Notes: generated by a model from the sequence alone, not told the origin. Shown: positions 6,513 to 14,951, counted from the first letter of the stretch. The stretch is DNA of 19,129 nucleotides from Treponema sp. UBA7590 (GCA_002478955.1 DLKK01000023.1:1-19129), one strand, 5' to 3'. A program made the numbers and translations.

Positions 6513-7501
6513 TATATTCTTGCCGAATCCATCAATTCTTCAATTTGTTGTCTGGTTGGCATTACGCATAGCGCGCCTTTTTTTGTTGTGATTAGACTGG
6601 CGGCGGCGTTTGCGAAGGTCAGCATTTTGGTTAGGCGGTCTTGGGTAAAGTTTTTGTAGCCATTTTCGAGGATTTCGTGGAGAATGCAGGCGCAGAATGT
6701 ATCACCGGCTCCAGTTGTATCGATTGTTTTTACGTTTGAGAATGTTGGAACGCTGACTTTTAGTTCAGTTTTTTTATCTGCATAAAAGCAGTCACTTCCG
6801 TATTTGCCTTTTGTTACTGTTATTAGCGGAATTGAATATTTTTGGCGGATTTTTTCGATTCCTTTTTCAATGGTTGGCTCATCGGTGATTAATTCTAGTT
6901 CTTCTTCTGCAATTTTTAGAATGTCGCACATTGAAATTCCGTACCAGATTCGTTCTTTTGCTTCTTCTATTGAGTTCCAAAGCGGTTTTCTTAAATTTGG
7001 GTCGAACGAAAGCAAAATTCCGTTTTCTTTTGCGGTCTGAAGGGCGAATTCTGTAGCTTCATTTACGGTTTTGTTTGTCATAGAGAGGCTTCCGTAATGA
7101 AGAATTTTTGTTTTTTTTATGAGTTCTGGATTGATTTTATCTTTTGAAAGGAATGCGTCTGCACCGGTTTTTCTGTAGAATGAAAAATCGCGGTCGCCAT
7201 CTGGTGCTGTGTGGACGAATGCCAAAGTTGTGTTGTATTCATCTGAAAAAACAAGATTTTGAACGTCAATTCTAATTGAAGAAACTCGTTCTTTCAGCAT
7301 TTTTCCGAACATATCGTTTCCAACTTGCCCGATAAAACTTGTTTCGTGTCCGAGTTTTGTAAGCATCGCAAGAACATTACACGGTGCTCCGCCTGGATTT
7401 GCTTCCATAAGCCAATTTCCGCAGTTGCTGATTCCATTTTGAGTAAAATCTATCAAAAGTTCGCCTATTGCGATAACATCAAATTCTTTTTGGTTTTTCA
7501 T
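6512..7501 (-). CDS. scrK: Fructokinase, PfkB/ribokinase family
   Basis: A cytoplasmic sugar kinase that would phosphorylate the fructose released by the GH32 enzyme, giving fructose 6-phosphate. The PfkB signatures are present: the N-terminal IAIGELLIDF, the substrate-binding GGAPCN (37-42), DPN at 167-169, and the C-terminal DTTGAGDTF (261-269) with catalytic base Asp267. Its 329 residues match bacterial fructokinases. It is the last gene of the minus-strand operon. Its GGAG Shine-Dalgarno overlaps the stop codon of the GH32 gene, indicating translational coupling. Fructose specificity is inferred from the GGAPCN motif and the neighbours. Confidence 0.88.
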   Translation of the reverse strand: MKNQKEFDVIAIGELLIDFTQNGISNCGNWLMEANPGGAPCNVLAMLTKLGHETSFIGQVGNDMFGKMLKERVSSIRIDVQNLVFSDEYNTTLAFVHTAPDGDRDFSFYRKTGADAFLSKDKINPELIKKTKILHYGSLSMTNKTVNEATEFALQTAKENGILLSFDPNLRKPLWNSIEEAKERIWYGISMCDILKIAEEELELITDEPTIEKGIEKIRQKYSIPLITVTKGKYGSDCFYADKKTELKVSVPTFSNVKTIDTTGAGDTFCACILHEILENGYKNFTQDRLTKMLTFANAAASLITTKKGALCVMPTRQQIEELMDSARI

Positions 7502-7509
7502 ATTTTCTC

Positions 7510-8994
7510 CTATTTCTGGAGTTTCCAGATTTTGCAGTTTATTTTTTGAGAAGTTTCATTTCGGAATATCAAATCAGTTTTTTGTTTAGAAAGAAAGAAT
7601 GCATTTGTAAAAGCCATTTTTCCGTCATCTATAAACACTTCTAGTGAACAAGTGTCGCTAATAATTCTGAATTTTGTTTCTTTTTCTTTTGGTGGAAGTT
7701 TTGCTTTTCTTGCAGAAATTTTTCCTGGAACTTGCGATTTTGAGCGGTCAAAATAAATACTTTGTTCGTACAAATCGATTTTTAAGAGAACGTATTCTTC
7801 TTCGGTGTTTCCTAAAATGATTTTTATTGTTCCGGAAGTTTGTTCTGCAACGGAAAAATTCAATTCAAAATGTCGTTCTTGGTTGTTCAGGATTGTTTCA
7901 ATTTTTTCTGGCTGAATTTCTGAATCTTTTTCTTCAGTTTTTAAATTTTCCAGCTCGCGAACTGGATTTTGATACAAGCGGTTGTTTTTGAACGAAAGTT
8001 CGCGCGGAATTGTCATCATTCCAGACCACAAATAATCTTCTGGAGTAATGTAAGATTCCCAAGATTGCATCCATGCGATTAAAATTGTTCTTCTGTCGGA
8101 AAGTTTTGTTGTCTGCGGTGCGTAAAAGTCGATTCCGTAGTCGATTTGTGCGCTAAAAGCTCTGTTTTCGGCTCTTATGTCGTGGAAGAATTTGAATTGT
8201 TTGTAGTCAAAAATTCCAGTTGTGTAAACGCTGTTATTTCCTTCATGAAAACCTAATTTGTAGTCGGCTTTCATTTCTTGTGGGGAAAAAATCAGCATAT
8301 CTTTTCCGTCTAAATTTAACACATCGGGACATTCCCACATTCCGCTAAAATCGTTTCTGCTTGAATCTAAAATTCCTTTGAAAATCCATTTTTTTGCATT
8401 TTTTGATTCAAAAATCACCATTGCGCCACAATTGTCCAGTTGTTTTATTACGCAGACCATGTAGAATTTTCCATTTTTTTGCCAGATTTTTGGATCGCGA
8501 AAATGTTCTTTTTGGTATTCAAATGGAATATTTTTTGCCGTAAGAACAGGATTTTTCGAATATTTTTTGTAGATTTTTCCATCACCAACTGCTATGCATT
8601 GATTTTGGATTGTTTCATCGCCGTCTTTTGAAACTCCTGTGTACGCAAGAATCTGTTTGCCGTCTTCTGTTGAAATTGCAGTTCCAGAAAAACATCCGTT
8701 AAAGTCAGCTTTTGTGTCTGGGGCTAAAGCAACTGGTTCCAAGTTCCAATTAAGCAAATCTTTTGAAGTAACGTGTCCCCAATGCATCGGTCCCCATTGT
8801 GTTGAATAAGGATGATATTGGTAAAATAAATGAACTTTTCCGTCAAATTCTGAAAATCCGTTCGGGTCATTGCACCATCCGCCCGGCGTGGCAAAATGAA
8901 AAAGCGGACGTTGAGCTAAAATTTCTTTTGAAGAATTAATTTTTTCAGAAAGTTCATTTTGTTTTTTTTGGGCTTTTTCAAGAATTTCTGTCAT
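7510..8994 (-). CDS. GH32 beta-fructofuranosidase (sucrose/fructo-oligosaccharide hydrolase)
   Basis: The enzyme cleaves terminal beta-fructosyl bonds of sucrose, fructo-oligosaccharides or inulin-type chains. All three GH32 catalytic motifs are intact: WCNDPNG with nucleophile Asp43, FRDP with Asp167, and WECPD with acid/base Glu221. The five-bladed propeller fills roughly residues 28-340 and a C-terminal beta-sandwich 360-494. There is no signal peptide; residues 1-30 are charged and helical, so the enzyme is cytoplasmic and acts on imported sugar. Because import is by an ABC system rather than a PTS, the substrate should be unphosphorylated (bfrA/scrB-like). The gene starts 4 nt after the upstream permease stop, with AAAGGA as ribosome-binding site. 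Confidence 0.93.
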   Translation of the reverse strand: MTEILEKAQKKQNELSEKINSSKEILAQRPLFHFATPGGWCNDPNGFSEFDGKVHLFYQYHPYSTQWGPMHWGHVTSKDLLNWNLEPVALAPDTKADFNGCFSGTAISTEDGKQILAYTGVSKDGDETIQNQCIAVGDGKIYKKYSKNPVLTAKNIPFEYQKEHFRDPKIWQKNGKFYMVCVIKQLDNCGAMVIFESKNAKKWIFKGILDSSRNDFSGMWECPDVLNLDGKDMLIFSPQEMKADYKLGFHEGNNSVYTTGIFDYKQFKFFHDIRAENRAFSAQIDYGIDFYAPQTTKLSDRRTILIAWMQSWESYITPEDYLWSGMMTIPRELSFKNNRLYQNPVRELENLKTEEKDSEIQPEKIETILNNQERHFELNFSVAEQTSGTIKIILGNTEEEYVLLKIDLYEQSIYFDRSKSQVPGKISARKAKLPPKEKETKFRIISDTCSLEVFIDDGKMAFTNAFFLSKQKTDLIFRNETSQKINCKIWKLQK

Positions 8995-8998
8995 AGTT

Positions 8999-9844
8999 TT
9001 ATCCTTTTATTGCAGAAGAGGCAACTGATTCAACAAAGTAACGCTGAAAAAAGATGAACAACAGAAGCACAGGAAGCAACATTACAACGCTGGCAGCCAT
9101 AAGCTGATCCCAATAAATGTCTCCGCCAGTTCCTGTAAATGAAGAAATTGCAACGGACATCGGGCGAACTTTTTCGTCAGTTGTAACAAGAAGCGGCCAT
9201 AAATATTGATTCCACATATCCATTCCCTGAAGAATACAAACTGTGATAATCGGGCTTTTGTTCAGCGGAAGATAAACATCTTTGTAAATTTGCCAGAATG
9301 AAGCTCCTTCCAGTTCGGCATTTTCTGCAAGAGAAACTGGAACTTCCTTGAAATAATTGTAAAAAAGAAAGATATAAAGCGGGCTTGCCACAAACGGCAA
9401 AATCTGAACTGCATAAGTATCGGTAAGTCCAAGCGTAGAAACTTGATACATAAGCGGAAGCATTATTGATTCCATTGGAATTATGTAAAGCGAAAGAACC
9501 GCTAAAAAAATGTATTTCCGGCATTTTAGTTTTCCGCGTTGCAAAGCGTAGCCTGCCATTGAACAAACAATACTTGTAAGAATAACTGTTACAATCAGAA
9601 CAATCATTGAATTTATGAATGCGCGTCCAAAATTCTGAACGGATTCAAAAAGAATTTCCTTAAAGTTGTGAAGCGTTGGATTCAGCACAATAAACGCTTT
9701 TAAGCTTCCCATATCTTTCATGATTTCGTAGCGGTCATCCTTTAATGATGAAACGAACATAAGAAAAATTGGAGTGATAATTATAAGTCCAAGCACAAAA
9801 AGAAATGCTGTAAAAATAATGTCTTTTGCTTTATTTCGTACCAT
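8999..9844 (-). CDS. msmG: ABC sugar transporter permease, MalG/MsmG type
   Basis: An inner-membrane permease with about six transmembrane segments (first at 10-32, then near 75-98, 110-132, 145-165, 195-215 and 250-268). The cytoplasmic EAA-loop variant SLAENAELEGASFWQIYKDV (171-190), which contacts the ATPase, is followed by LPL. The length of 281 is normal. A near-perfect AGGAGG precedes the ATG. It pairs with the permease encoded just upstream in the operon. The symbol follows the msmEFG fructo-oligosaccharide systems and rests on context. Confidence 0.9.
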   Translation of the reverse strand: MVRNKAKDIIFTAFLFVLGLIIITPIFLMFVSSLKDDRYEIMKDMGSLKAFIVLNPTLHNFKEILFESVQNFGRAFINSMIVLIVTVILTSIVCSMAGYALQRGKLKCRKYIFLAVLSLYIIPMESIMLPLMYQVSTLGLTDTYAVQILPFVASPLYIFLFYNYFKEVPVSLAENAELEGASFWQIYKDVYLPLNKSPIITVCILQGMDMWNQYLWPLLVTTDEKVRPMSVAISSFTGTGGDIYWDQLMAASVVMLLPVLLLFIFFQRYFVESVASSAIKG

Positions 9845-9874
9845 AGTTTCCTCCTAAAAAAGCCAAATCGAAAA

Positions 9875-10795
9875 TTAATCCCGAAGTTTTTCTTCTTTTC
9901 CACGAAGAATTTTGTTTTGAACAAGGAAAATAACGAGTATCAAAATGAACAGAATTACAGAAGCCGCCGAAGCGTAACCAATTTTCTGTCCGGCAAATCC
10001 ATTTTGATATATGTAATGAACAAGAGTATTTGTCGCGCCGTTTGGGCCGCCTTTTGTCATGATGTTTACTTGAGTAAAAAGTTTTAAAGCCTGAATTGTT
10101 GTGATAATAAGCACAAGAGTATTTGTTTCTTTTAGACTTGGCCATGTTACATTCCAGAAAGTCTGAAAAGGAGTTGCTCCATCAATATTTGCGGCTTCAT
10201 ACAAATAAGAAGGAATGCTCTGCAATGAACCAAGATAAATTATCATCTGAAAACCGAATGCTTGCCATGCGGAAAGAATTGTAATTGCAATCAAAGCTGA
10301 ATTTTTATTTCCCAGCCAGTCGATTGAATGAGCCTGACCAAAAGTAACAAGTTTTAGCGCAAGATTTGCAATTCCATCTGGATATTGATAAATTGATTTC
10401 CATACAACTGCAACGATAACCATTGGAGTAATATATGGAAGAAAAAACATACTTCGCAAAAAACCTTTAAAGAATCTGACTTTGTTCAAGGCATTTGCCA
10501 TAAGAAGTGCAAATCCGCACTGCAATGGAATTACCATAATTGTAAAAAGAACAACGTTCCTAAATGCTTGCCAAAAGCTTGCATCTTTAAAAATTTGAAT
10601 ATAATTTCTTAAACCTACAAATTTTGCGGGAACCATAGGATTTGGAATGAGTTTTTGATTTGTCAATGAAAGTGCAAACGCTGAAAAAAATGGAACGACC
10701 ATAAAAAATATAAGTAAAATACACGCAGGAAGCAGCATATAAATTTCTTGTCGAATATTTTTTTCTTTTAGTGTTGTGATAAACGAATTTTTCAT
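9875..10795 (-). CDS. msmF: ABC sugar transporter permease, MalF/MsmF type
   Basis: The second permease of the importer, with 306 residues and six predicted membrane helices (first at about 19-44). Its EAA loop is YEAANIDGATPFQTFWNVTW at 199-218, the standard COG1175-type motif. The ATG has AGAGG six nt upstream. Two overlapping hairpins separate it from the binding-protein gene, while the next permease follows after 30 nt. No ATP-binding subunit occurs in the operon, so the two permeases presumably use a shared MsmK/UgpC-type ATPase encoded elsewhere. Confidence 0.9.
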   Translation of the reverse strand: MKNSFITTLKEKNIRQEIYMLLPACILLIFFMVVPFFSAFALSLTNQKLIPNPMVPAKFVGLRNYIQIFKDASFWQAFRNVVLFTIMVIPLQCGFALLMANALNKVRFFKGFLRSMFFLPYITPMVIVAVVWKSIYQYPDGIANLALKLVTFGQAHSIDWLGNKNSALIAITILSAWQAFGFQMIIYLGSLQSIPSYLYEAANIDGATPFQTFWNVTWPSLKETNTLVLIITTIQALKLFTQVNIMTKGGPNGATNTLVHYIYQNGFAGQKIGYASAASVILFILILVIFLVQNKILRGKEEKLRD

Positions 10796-10804
10796 ACTGA
10801 ACCT

Positions 10805-10854
10805 CTGATTTTTGTTGAAAATCAGGAAGCGCAGTTTTTATACTGAACTTCCTG
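10805..10854 (-). promoter_or_regulatory. Two mutually exclusive hairpins between binding protein and permease genes
   Basis: Hairpin A pairs 10823-10829 (CAGGAAG) with 10848-10854, has a 2x2 internal loop, then CAGT/ACTG (10832-10835 with 10842-10845). Hairpin B pairs 10805-10812 (CTGATTTT) with 10818-10825. They share bases 10823-10825. There is no T-run, so termination is unlikely. A hairpin after the binding-protein gene commonly stabilises its mRNA and sets excess of binding protein over permease. Hairpin B lies next to the permease ribosome-binding site. Confidence 0.5.
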
Positions 10855-10876
10855 TGGACGTTACAACTTGCAGTGA

Positions 10877-12166
10877 TTATTTTCCAAACGGTGGATAACC
10901 GTCATTGTCTTTTATATCTTCATCAATTTTCTGAGCAGCTTTGTTAAGTTCTGTTCGTATGTCTGCACCGTTCAAAATTGACTCAAATGCGTCTGAAAAA
11001 GCCAAAGTTATTGTCGGGTAAGCTGGATGAATTGGTCGGCTTACTGCAACATTTGACTGTTCATAAGCGATTGCCATTTTTGAGCTGTCCATGTAATCTT
11101 CGCAGCGTGCAGCAAATTTGTTCAATGCTGGATAAGAACCGGTAAGTTTTATTGCGTCAAGGAATTCTGTGTCTGTAAGCATAAAGTTCAAAAGTTGCCC
11201 AGCTTTTTCAGGATTTTTTGAAGTTGCAGAAATTCCCCAAATCCAAGTTGCATTTGGAGAGCGAGTTCCTTTTCCAAAGTTCGGGAGAGGAAGCGCAATC
11301 ACATCATCGCCCATTGCGGCTCGGCAAGTTGTAAAATTCCAGTTTCCGTTCCACGCGATTGCAGTTTGTCTTTTGTCGTTGTAAAGAGTATTTTCTCCGG
11401 CTGATTTTGGAACAATCCAACCGTTTGTTCCCCATTTTTGGAAGTAGCGCAAAACTTTTTCTGCTTCCGGGCTATTTAAAGTTCCTTCAGCCGTCCAAGT
11501 TTCTCGATTTATAAGATCAGCTCCTCCAGAAACAAGTGTTTCATAAAAACCGTAAGTTCCCCATTCTGAACCTGCGATATTCCAAGCCCACATAAGGTCG
11601 AGCGGCCATTTTACTTCATCAAGAGCGGCAAGTTTTGTAAGAATTTCATCAAATTCATCTGCGGTCCAAGCGTCTGCCACATTTTTGGGAATTCTTGCGC
11701 CAATTTTTTCAAGATATTTTTTGTTGCAGTAAAGCAAAACTGTGGAATCGGCATAACTTATTGCGTAAAGTTTATTGTCAATCGGGTATGTGCACTGAAG
11801 CACATTTGAAGGAGTCATATCGGCAATAATTTCTGGGTCAATGTACGGTTCGACACTCTGAATTACTCCAGACCATGCAAGACTTGCGAGCATAGGCCCA
11901 TCAATGCTTACAATATCCGGAACTTTTTTGTTTTTGATGAAGCTTGCCAATTTTGAAGTGTATGAATCGTGCGGAGTGTACAAAAGTTCAACATTGATTC
12001 CAGTTTTTTCTGTAAAGCGTTCTGTAGAAGCTTTTATTGCTGACTGTTCAGCGTCTGAACCTTGAAACATTATACTGATTGAATTTGAGTGTTCTTTTTT
12101 TTGGCAACCGGTAAACACAGAAGCGGCAAGAATTGCTGCACCAATAATAAAACTGATTTTTTTCAT
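10877..12166 (-). CDS. msmE: Sugar-binding lipoprotein of the ABC importer (family 1 SBP)
   Basis: The extracytoplasmic receptor that captures the sugar. The N-terminus is a lipoprotein signal: MKK, a hydrophobic core, then the lipobox-like FTGC with the lipidated Cys at residue 21. The mature protein has the features of MalE/MsmE-type binding proteins (COG1653), including TGINVELLYTPHDSYTSKLA near the N-terminus and several tryptophan-rich stretches that could stack on sugar rings (about residues 186-197 and 300-310). Its 429 residues are normal. The message has a strong GGGGG-A ribosome-binding site and begins 50 nt after the regulator stop. The ligand is inferred from the GH32 and fructokinase genes: sucrose or short fructans. 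Confidence 0.9.
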   Translation of the reverse strand: MKKISFIIGAAILAASVFTGCQKKEHSNSISIMFQGSDAEQSAIKASTERFTEKTGINVELLYTPHDSYTSKLASFIKNKKVPDIVSIDGPMLASLAWSGVIQSVEPYIDPEIIADMTPSNVLQCTYPIDNKLYAISYADSTVLLYCNKKYLEKIGARIPKNVADAWTADEFDEILTKLAALDEVKWPLDLMWAWNIAGSEWGTYGFYETLVSGGADLINRETWTAEGTLNSPEAEKVLRYFQKWGTNGWIVPKSAGENTLYNDKRQTAIAWNGNWNFTTCRAAMGDDVIALPLPNFGKGTRSPNATWIWGISATSKNPEKAGQLLNFMLTDTEFLDAIKLTGSYPALNKFAARCEDYMDSSKMAIAYEQSNVAVSRPIHPAYPTITLAFSDAFESILNGADIRTELNKAAQKIDEDIKDNDGYPPFGK

Positions 12167-12216
12167 ATTTTCCCCCTATGAAAAATTAATTTAAATAATT
12201 TCTGCGTTCTGCAGAT

Positions 12217-13230
12217 TTATGATTCTCTTTTTATTATGGAAGGCTCAAGAACGATTGTTTTTAGAGAAGTTTTGCCTTCTTTTTTTTCTTTTATTTTTTG
12301 ACACAAAAGTTCAAAGCTTTTTGCCGCGATTTTATCCAAAGGCTGATTTATTGAAGTCAACGTTGGAAAAGTCATGTCGCAAAGCATTGTGTTGTCAAAA
12401 CCGACAATATTCATTTTTTCTGGAATTTTGATTTTATTTCGATTTGCCGCGTTTATTGCTTGAGATGCAAAAAGGTCATTTATGCAAAAAAGTCCGATTT
12501 TTTCTGTGGAATCTTTTTGTTCCTGCATAAATTTGTTCATCAATTCTGAAGCCTGAGCATAATTATTAAAATACCAATCCTTGTCGCCAAATGTTTTGAT
12601 TTTGCTTTCGGGAATTTTCGATTTTAACAATTCATTATAAAATCCTGTGAATTTTTCATCATCTTTTAATCCAAAGAAGAAAAATTGTTCGCAGCGATTT
12701 TCAATCAGATAATCAGCAGCTAGTCGTCCTCCTTCAAGGTGATTGATTGCAACTGAATCCAAACCGTTGATGTTTCTTGTCATCACAACAACAGGAAATT
12801 TTGCGGTTTTTAGAACAGGAATCATTTCTGATTTTACTCGAGTCATGCAGATAAGCATTCCGTCTGCCTGGCGAGCCATCATTTTTGTCACAATGTCTTT
12901 TTCTTTTTCACTGTCGCCATTTGAATTGAAAAAAATCATTGTATATCCATTTTTTTCGCATAACTGTTCAACTTCGCAAAGCAGGCTGGAAAAATATGGG
13001 TTTTCAATATCCGGCAAAATTACTGCAATAAGCCTGGAACATCCTGCTGCCATTGTGCGAGCAGTTTCATTCGGGTAAAAGCCTGACTGATGAACCAGTT
13101 CCATGACTTTTTCCTTTGTTTTTTCCGAAACCTTATTGCTTCCGCTGAATACTCGTGAAACTGTCGCGATAGAAACTCCAGCGGCTTGGGCAAGTTCCTG
13201 CATTGTTGTTATTGATGTAAGCGTTTTCAT
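12217..13230 (-). CDS. LacI-family repressor of the sugar operon
   Basis: The N-terminal helix-turn-helix is MQELAQAAGVSIATVSRVFS (10-29), followed by the hinge ETARTMAAGCSRLIAVILPD. A periplasmic-binding-protein-like effector domain extends to residue 337, with the typical NHLEGGRLAADYLI and FDNTMLCDMTFPTLTSINQP. Placement first in the operon and the operators over its own promoter point to autoregulation and sugar-induced control. The likely effector is sucrose, fructose or a phosphate of these. The ATG at 13230 lacks a Shine-Dalgarno sequence and coincides with the predicted transcript start, suggesting a leaderless message. A start at Met10 is less likely because it would cut into the first DNA-binding helix. 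Confidence 0.9.
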   Translation of the reverse strand: MKTLTSITTMQELAQAAGVSIATVSRVFSGSNKVSEKTKEKVMELVHQSGFYPNETARTMAAGCSRLIAVILPDIENPYFSSLLCEVEQLCEKNGYTMIFFNSNGDSEKEKDIVTKMMARQADGMLICMTRVKSEMIPVLKTAKFPVVVMTRNINGLDSVAINHLEGGRLAADYLIENRCEQFFFFGLKDDEKFTGFYNELLKSKIPESKIKTFGDKDWYFNNYAQASELMNKFMQEQKDSTEKIGLFCINDLFASQAINAANRNKIKIPEKMNIVGFDNTMLCDMTFPTLTSINQPLDKIAAKSFELLCQKIKEKKEGKTSLKTIVLEPSIIKRES

Positions 13231-13265
13231 TAATTAAATGATAACGCTTACATTTTAGTTGTCAA
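13216..13265 (-). promoter_or_regulatory. Sugar-operon promoter with two LacI-family operators
   Basis: On the minus strand, -35 TTGACA (13260-13265), a 16-bp spacer and -10 TATCAT (13238-13243) predict a start near 13231. Operator 1, TGTAAGCGTTATCA read on the minus strand (13239-13252), fills the spacer and overlaps the -10. Operator 2, TGTAAGCGTTTTCA read on the plus strand (13216-13229), covers the start codon. Both fit the LacI/CcpA-family consensus TGWAARCGYTWNCW exactly. Their centres are 23 bp apart, about two turns, favouring cooperative binding. Confidence 0.8.
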
Positions 13266-13271
13266 GTTTTT

Positions 13272-13313
13272 TTTCAAAAAAAATGCCTTTTGAATTTTAT
13301 CAAAAGGCATTTT
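13272..13313 (-). terminator. Terminator of the ornithine cyclodeaminase-family gene
   Basis: A perfect 14-bp stem (13280-13293 with 13300-13313) and 6-nt loop. Read on the minus strand it runs into a T-tract. It ends transcription of the upstream minus-strand gene just before the -35 of the sugar operon, keeping the two units separate. Confidence 0.85.
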
Positions 13314-13329
13314 ATTGAATTTTTGTTTT

Positions 13330-14481
13330 TTAGCTCCATTCTGGTGAATGCCAGAGATTCAGTTTTGTTCCGATTTTGTTTTTTATCGCGGTGTCGTAAC
13401 AGAATTTTCCCCAGGCAACGTCTTCTGTTGGCATTCCGCCGACTGCGTAAACAATTATTTGTTCATCGCTATCGCGAGCTTGTTTTTTGTTGTTTACAAT
13501 ATCGCCAATTTCTACCAAGTCTGATTCTTTTACAATGCCTTCTACAACTGCGTCGTAAAAACCCATTCCGATTAGGGTTGAAACGTTCTTTTGTGTTGGT
13601 GCGGGCTTTCCTTTTCCCCAGCCGACGTACATTTTGTAGTCATCGCTTACAAGTTTGAATTTTTTTGTGTCTTTCCAGCCTTCGTGGTTCATTAAAAGAG
13701 CACTTGTGCTTATTACTAAAGCTCCACTTTTTATCCATTCATCTTTCAGGAAAGGATTATCTTCGTATTTTGCGGCATTTGTTGTTCCAAAATAAATAAT
13801 GTCGCTGTCTTTTGCGGCGCTTTCGATTGAATCGCAAACAACAAAATTTTTGAATGTAGGGCAGTATTCCTTGCAGAAATCTATAAATTCTTTTATTCCT
13901 TTTTCTGAGCGGCCTTTTATTTTTATTGTTGTTACAGAAGGTTTTTCTGTCGCGATTGCTAAGGCTGCGGTTCGTCCCATTACACCAGGACCTACAATTG
14001 TTGCAATTTTTGGCTCTTTTATGGAAAGATAGCGGATTCCCAGTCCTGGAACTGCGCCGGTTCGCATTGAACTTATAAGGTTTGCAGACATATATGCGTA
14101 AGGGGCGCCTGTTTCTGCATCAAGCAGCTGAAGCATTAAAACGGAGCGGGGCAATCCTTTTGAGCGGTTTTTCTGGTTTGAGCCGTAAGTTTTTATTCCG
14201 CAGGTATGAAATTCTCCGCCAAGATACGCAGGCATTGCCATAAAGCGATAGTCAGGTCCATTAAGAGGAAAATCCTTTATAGAAGAACTTTCCGGGAATG
14301 ACATTTTTAAGCCGTGCTCATTGCCGTTTGCGCCGCCCATTCGGTAATCTCCTTTTCCAATCAGCGAAAAATGTTTTTCCATTACGTCGATGCAGTTTTT
14401 CATGTTTTTTACGCCGCATTTAATCAAATCTTTTTCGTTTAGAAACAGAATGTCGATATTAGGAAAAATGTTTTCATTCAT
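13330..14481 (-). CDS. Ornithine cyclodeaminase/mu-crystallin-family NAD(P)-dependent enzyme
   Basis: Family members are ornithine cyclodeaminases, alanine/lysine dehydrogenases and ketimine reductases such as delta1-pyrroline-2-carboxylate reductase. Visible signatures are a KTYGSN segment with probable substrate Lys97, the SSMRTGAVPG stretch with Arg140, and the Rossmann loop GPGVMG (164-169). The C-terminus has DSDEQIIVYAVGGMPTEDV. At 383 residues it is 40-60 longer than typical members, with extra N-terminal sequence (45-95) and a C-terminal tail. Some automated annotations call a long subfamily 'tyramine oxidase subunit B' (from memory, unverified). It has its own promoter and terminator and is divergent from the flavoenzyme operon. 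Imine reduction linked to that operon is my inference; the substrate is unknown. Confidence 0.8.
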   Translation of the reverse strand: MNENIFPNIDILFLNEKDLIKCGVKNMKNCIDVMEKHFSLIGKGDYRMGGANGNEHGLKMSFPESSSIKDFPLNGPDYRFMAMPAYLGGEFHTCGIKTYGSNQKNRSKGLPRSVLMLQLLDAETGAPYAYMSANLISSMRTGAVPGLGIRYLSIKEPKIATIVGPGVMGRTAALAIATEKPSVTTIKIKGRSEKGIKEFIDFCKEYCPTFKNFVVCDSIESAAKDSDIIYFGTTNAAKYEDNPFLKDEWIKSGALVISTSALLMNHEGWKDTKKFKLVSDDYKMYVGWGKGKPAPTQKNVSTLIGMGFYDAVVEGIVKESDLVEIGDIVNNKKQARDSDEQIIVYAVGGMPTEDVAWGKFCYDTAIKNKIGTKLNLWHSPEWS

Positions 14482-14620
14482 ATAAAACCTCCAAAGTGGT
14501 TCAGAAAATTATTTTTCAAAATCTTGATTCATTATATTTGCCGAAAAAAAATTTCCAATGCGAATTTTTACAAGAAAAATAAAAATTTTAGTTTTACATT
14601 GTTGCAAAGTGAGGTTGAAC
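14482..14620. promoter_or_regulatory. Divergent promoter region
   Basis: On the minus strand, -35-like TTGGAA (14553-14558), a 16-bp spacer and consensus -10 TATAAT (14531-14536) predict a start near 14524 and a ~43-nt leader, with GGAGG before the ATG at 14481. For the plus-strand operon I see a -35-like TTTACA (14567-14572) but no convincing -10 at the right spacing, so that promoter may depend on an activator. The shared 139-bp region would allow co-regulation. Confidence 0.5.
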
Positions 14621-14938
14621 ATGGAACGTATAGCAGAACATCCTATTTTAGGAGTTCCAGAAAAAGGGGAACTCGTAACGTTTATATTTGACGGAAAAGA
14701 AATGCAAGGGTATGAGGGTGAGCCGATTGCAATGGCCTTGCGTGCGGCTGGAATTTTAAAGCACAGAGAAACTTCTAAATTGCATAAACCAAGAGGAATT
14801 TTTTGCGCTATTGGGCGCTGCACAGACTGCGTAATGGTTGTTGATGGCGTTCCAAATACTAGGACTTGCATAACTCCTTTAAAAGCCGGAATGAAAGTTC
14901 AAACTCAGTATGGATGTTCGGCTGAAAAAACTTGGTAA
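14621..14938 (+). CDS. [2Fe-2S] ferredoxin-like subunit of an amino/imino-acid dehydrogenase complex (HcnA-like)
   Basis: A 105-residue protein of the plant-ferredoxin-like small-subunit type found in HcnA and in the gamma subunits of opine and hydroxyproline dehydrogenases. The cluster ligands are Cys62, Cys67, Cys70 and Cys83 (C-x4-C-x2-C-x12-C) in the family sequence RGIFCAIGRCTDCVMVVDG. A fifth Cys99 is near the end. An in-frame upstream ATG at 14558 exists, but the start at 14621 has GAGG at 14611-14614 and fits homolog length. It is the first gene of a four-gene operon; the FAD-protein ATG is 14 nt after the stop. Its likely job is electron transfer out of the flavin subunits. Confidence 0.85.
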   Translation: MERIAEHPILGVPEKGELVTFIFDGKEMQGYEGEPIAMALRAAGILKHRETSKLHKPRGIFCAIGRCTDCVMVVDGVPNTRTCITPLKAGMKVQTQYGCSAEKTW

Positions 14939-14951
14939 GGCGGAAATAAAT

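Noticed and set aside
9177..9566. 129-codon minus-strand frame within the MalG-type permease
   Set aside because: It is an out-of-frame reading of a clearly conserved permease.
13201..13203. Alternative lacI start at Met10
   Set aside because: It would remove residues that begin the first DNA-binding helix and has no ribosome-binding site; the ATG at 13230 fits the promoter as a leaderless start.
14558..14620. Upstream in-frame ATG extending the HcnA-like protein by 21 residues
   Set aside because: There is no ribosome-binding site, the extension is unlike family N-termini, and GAGG precedes the ATG at 14621.
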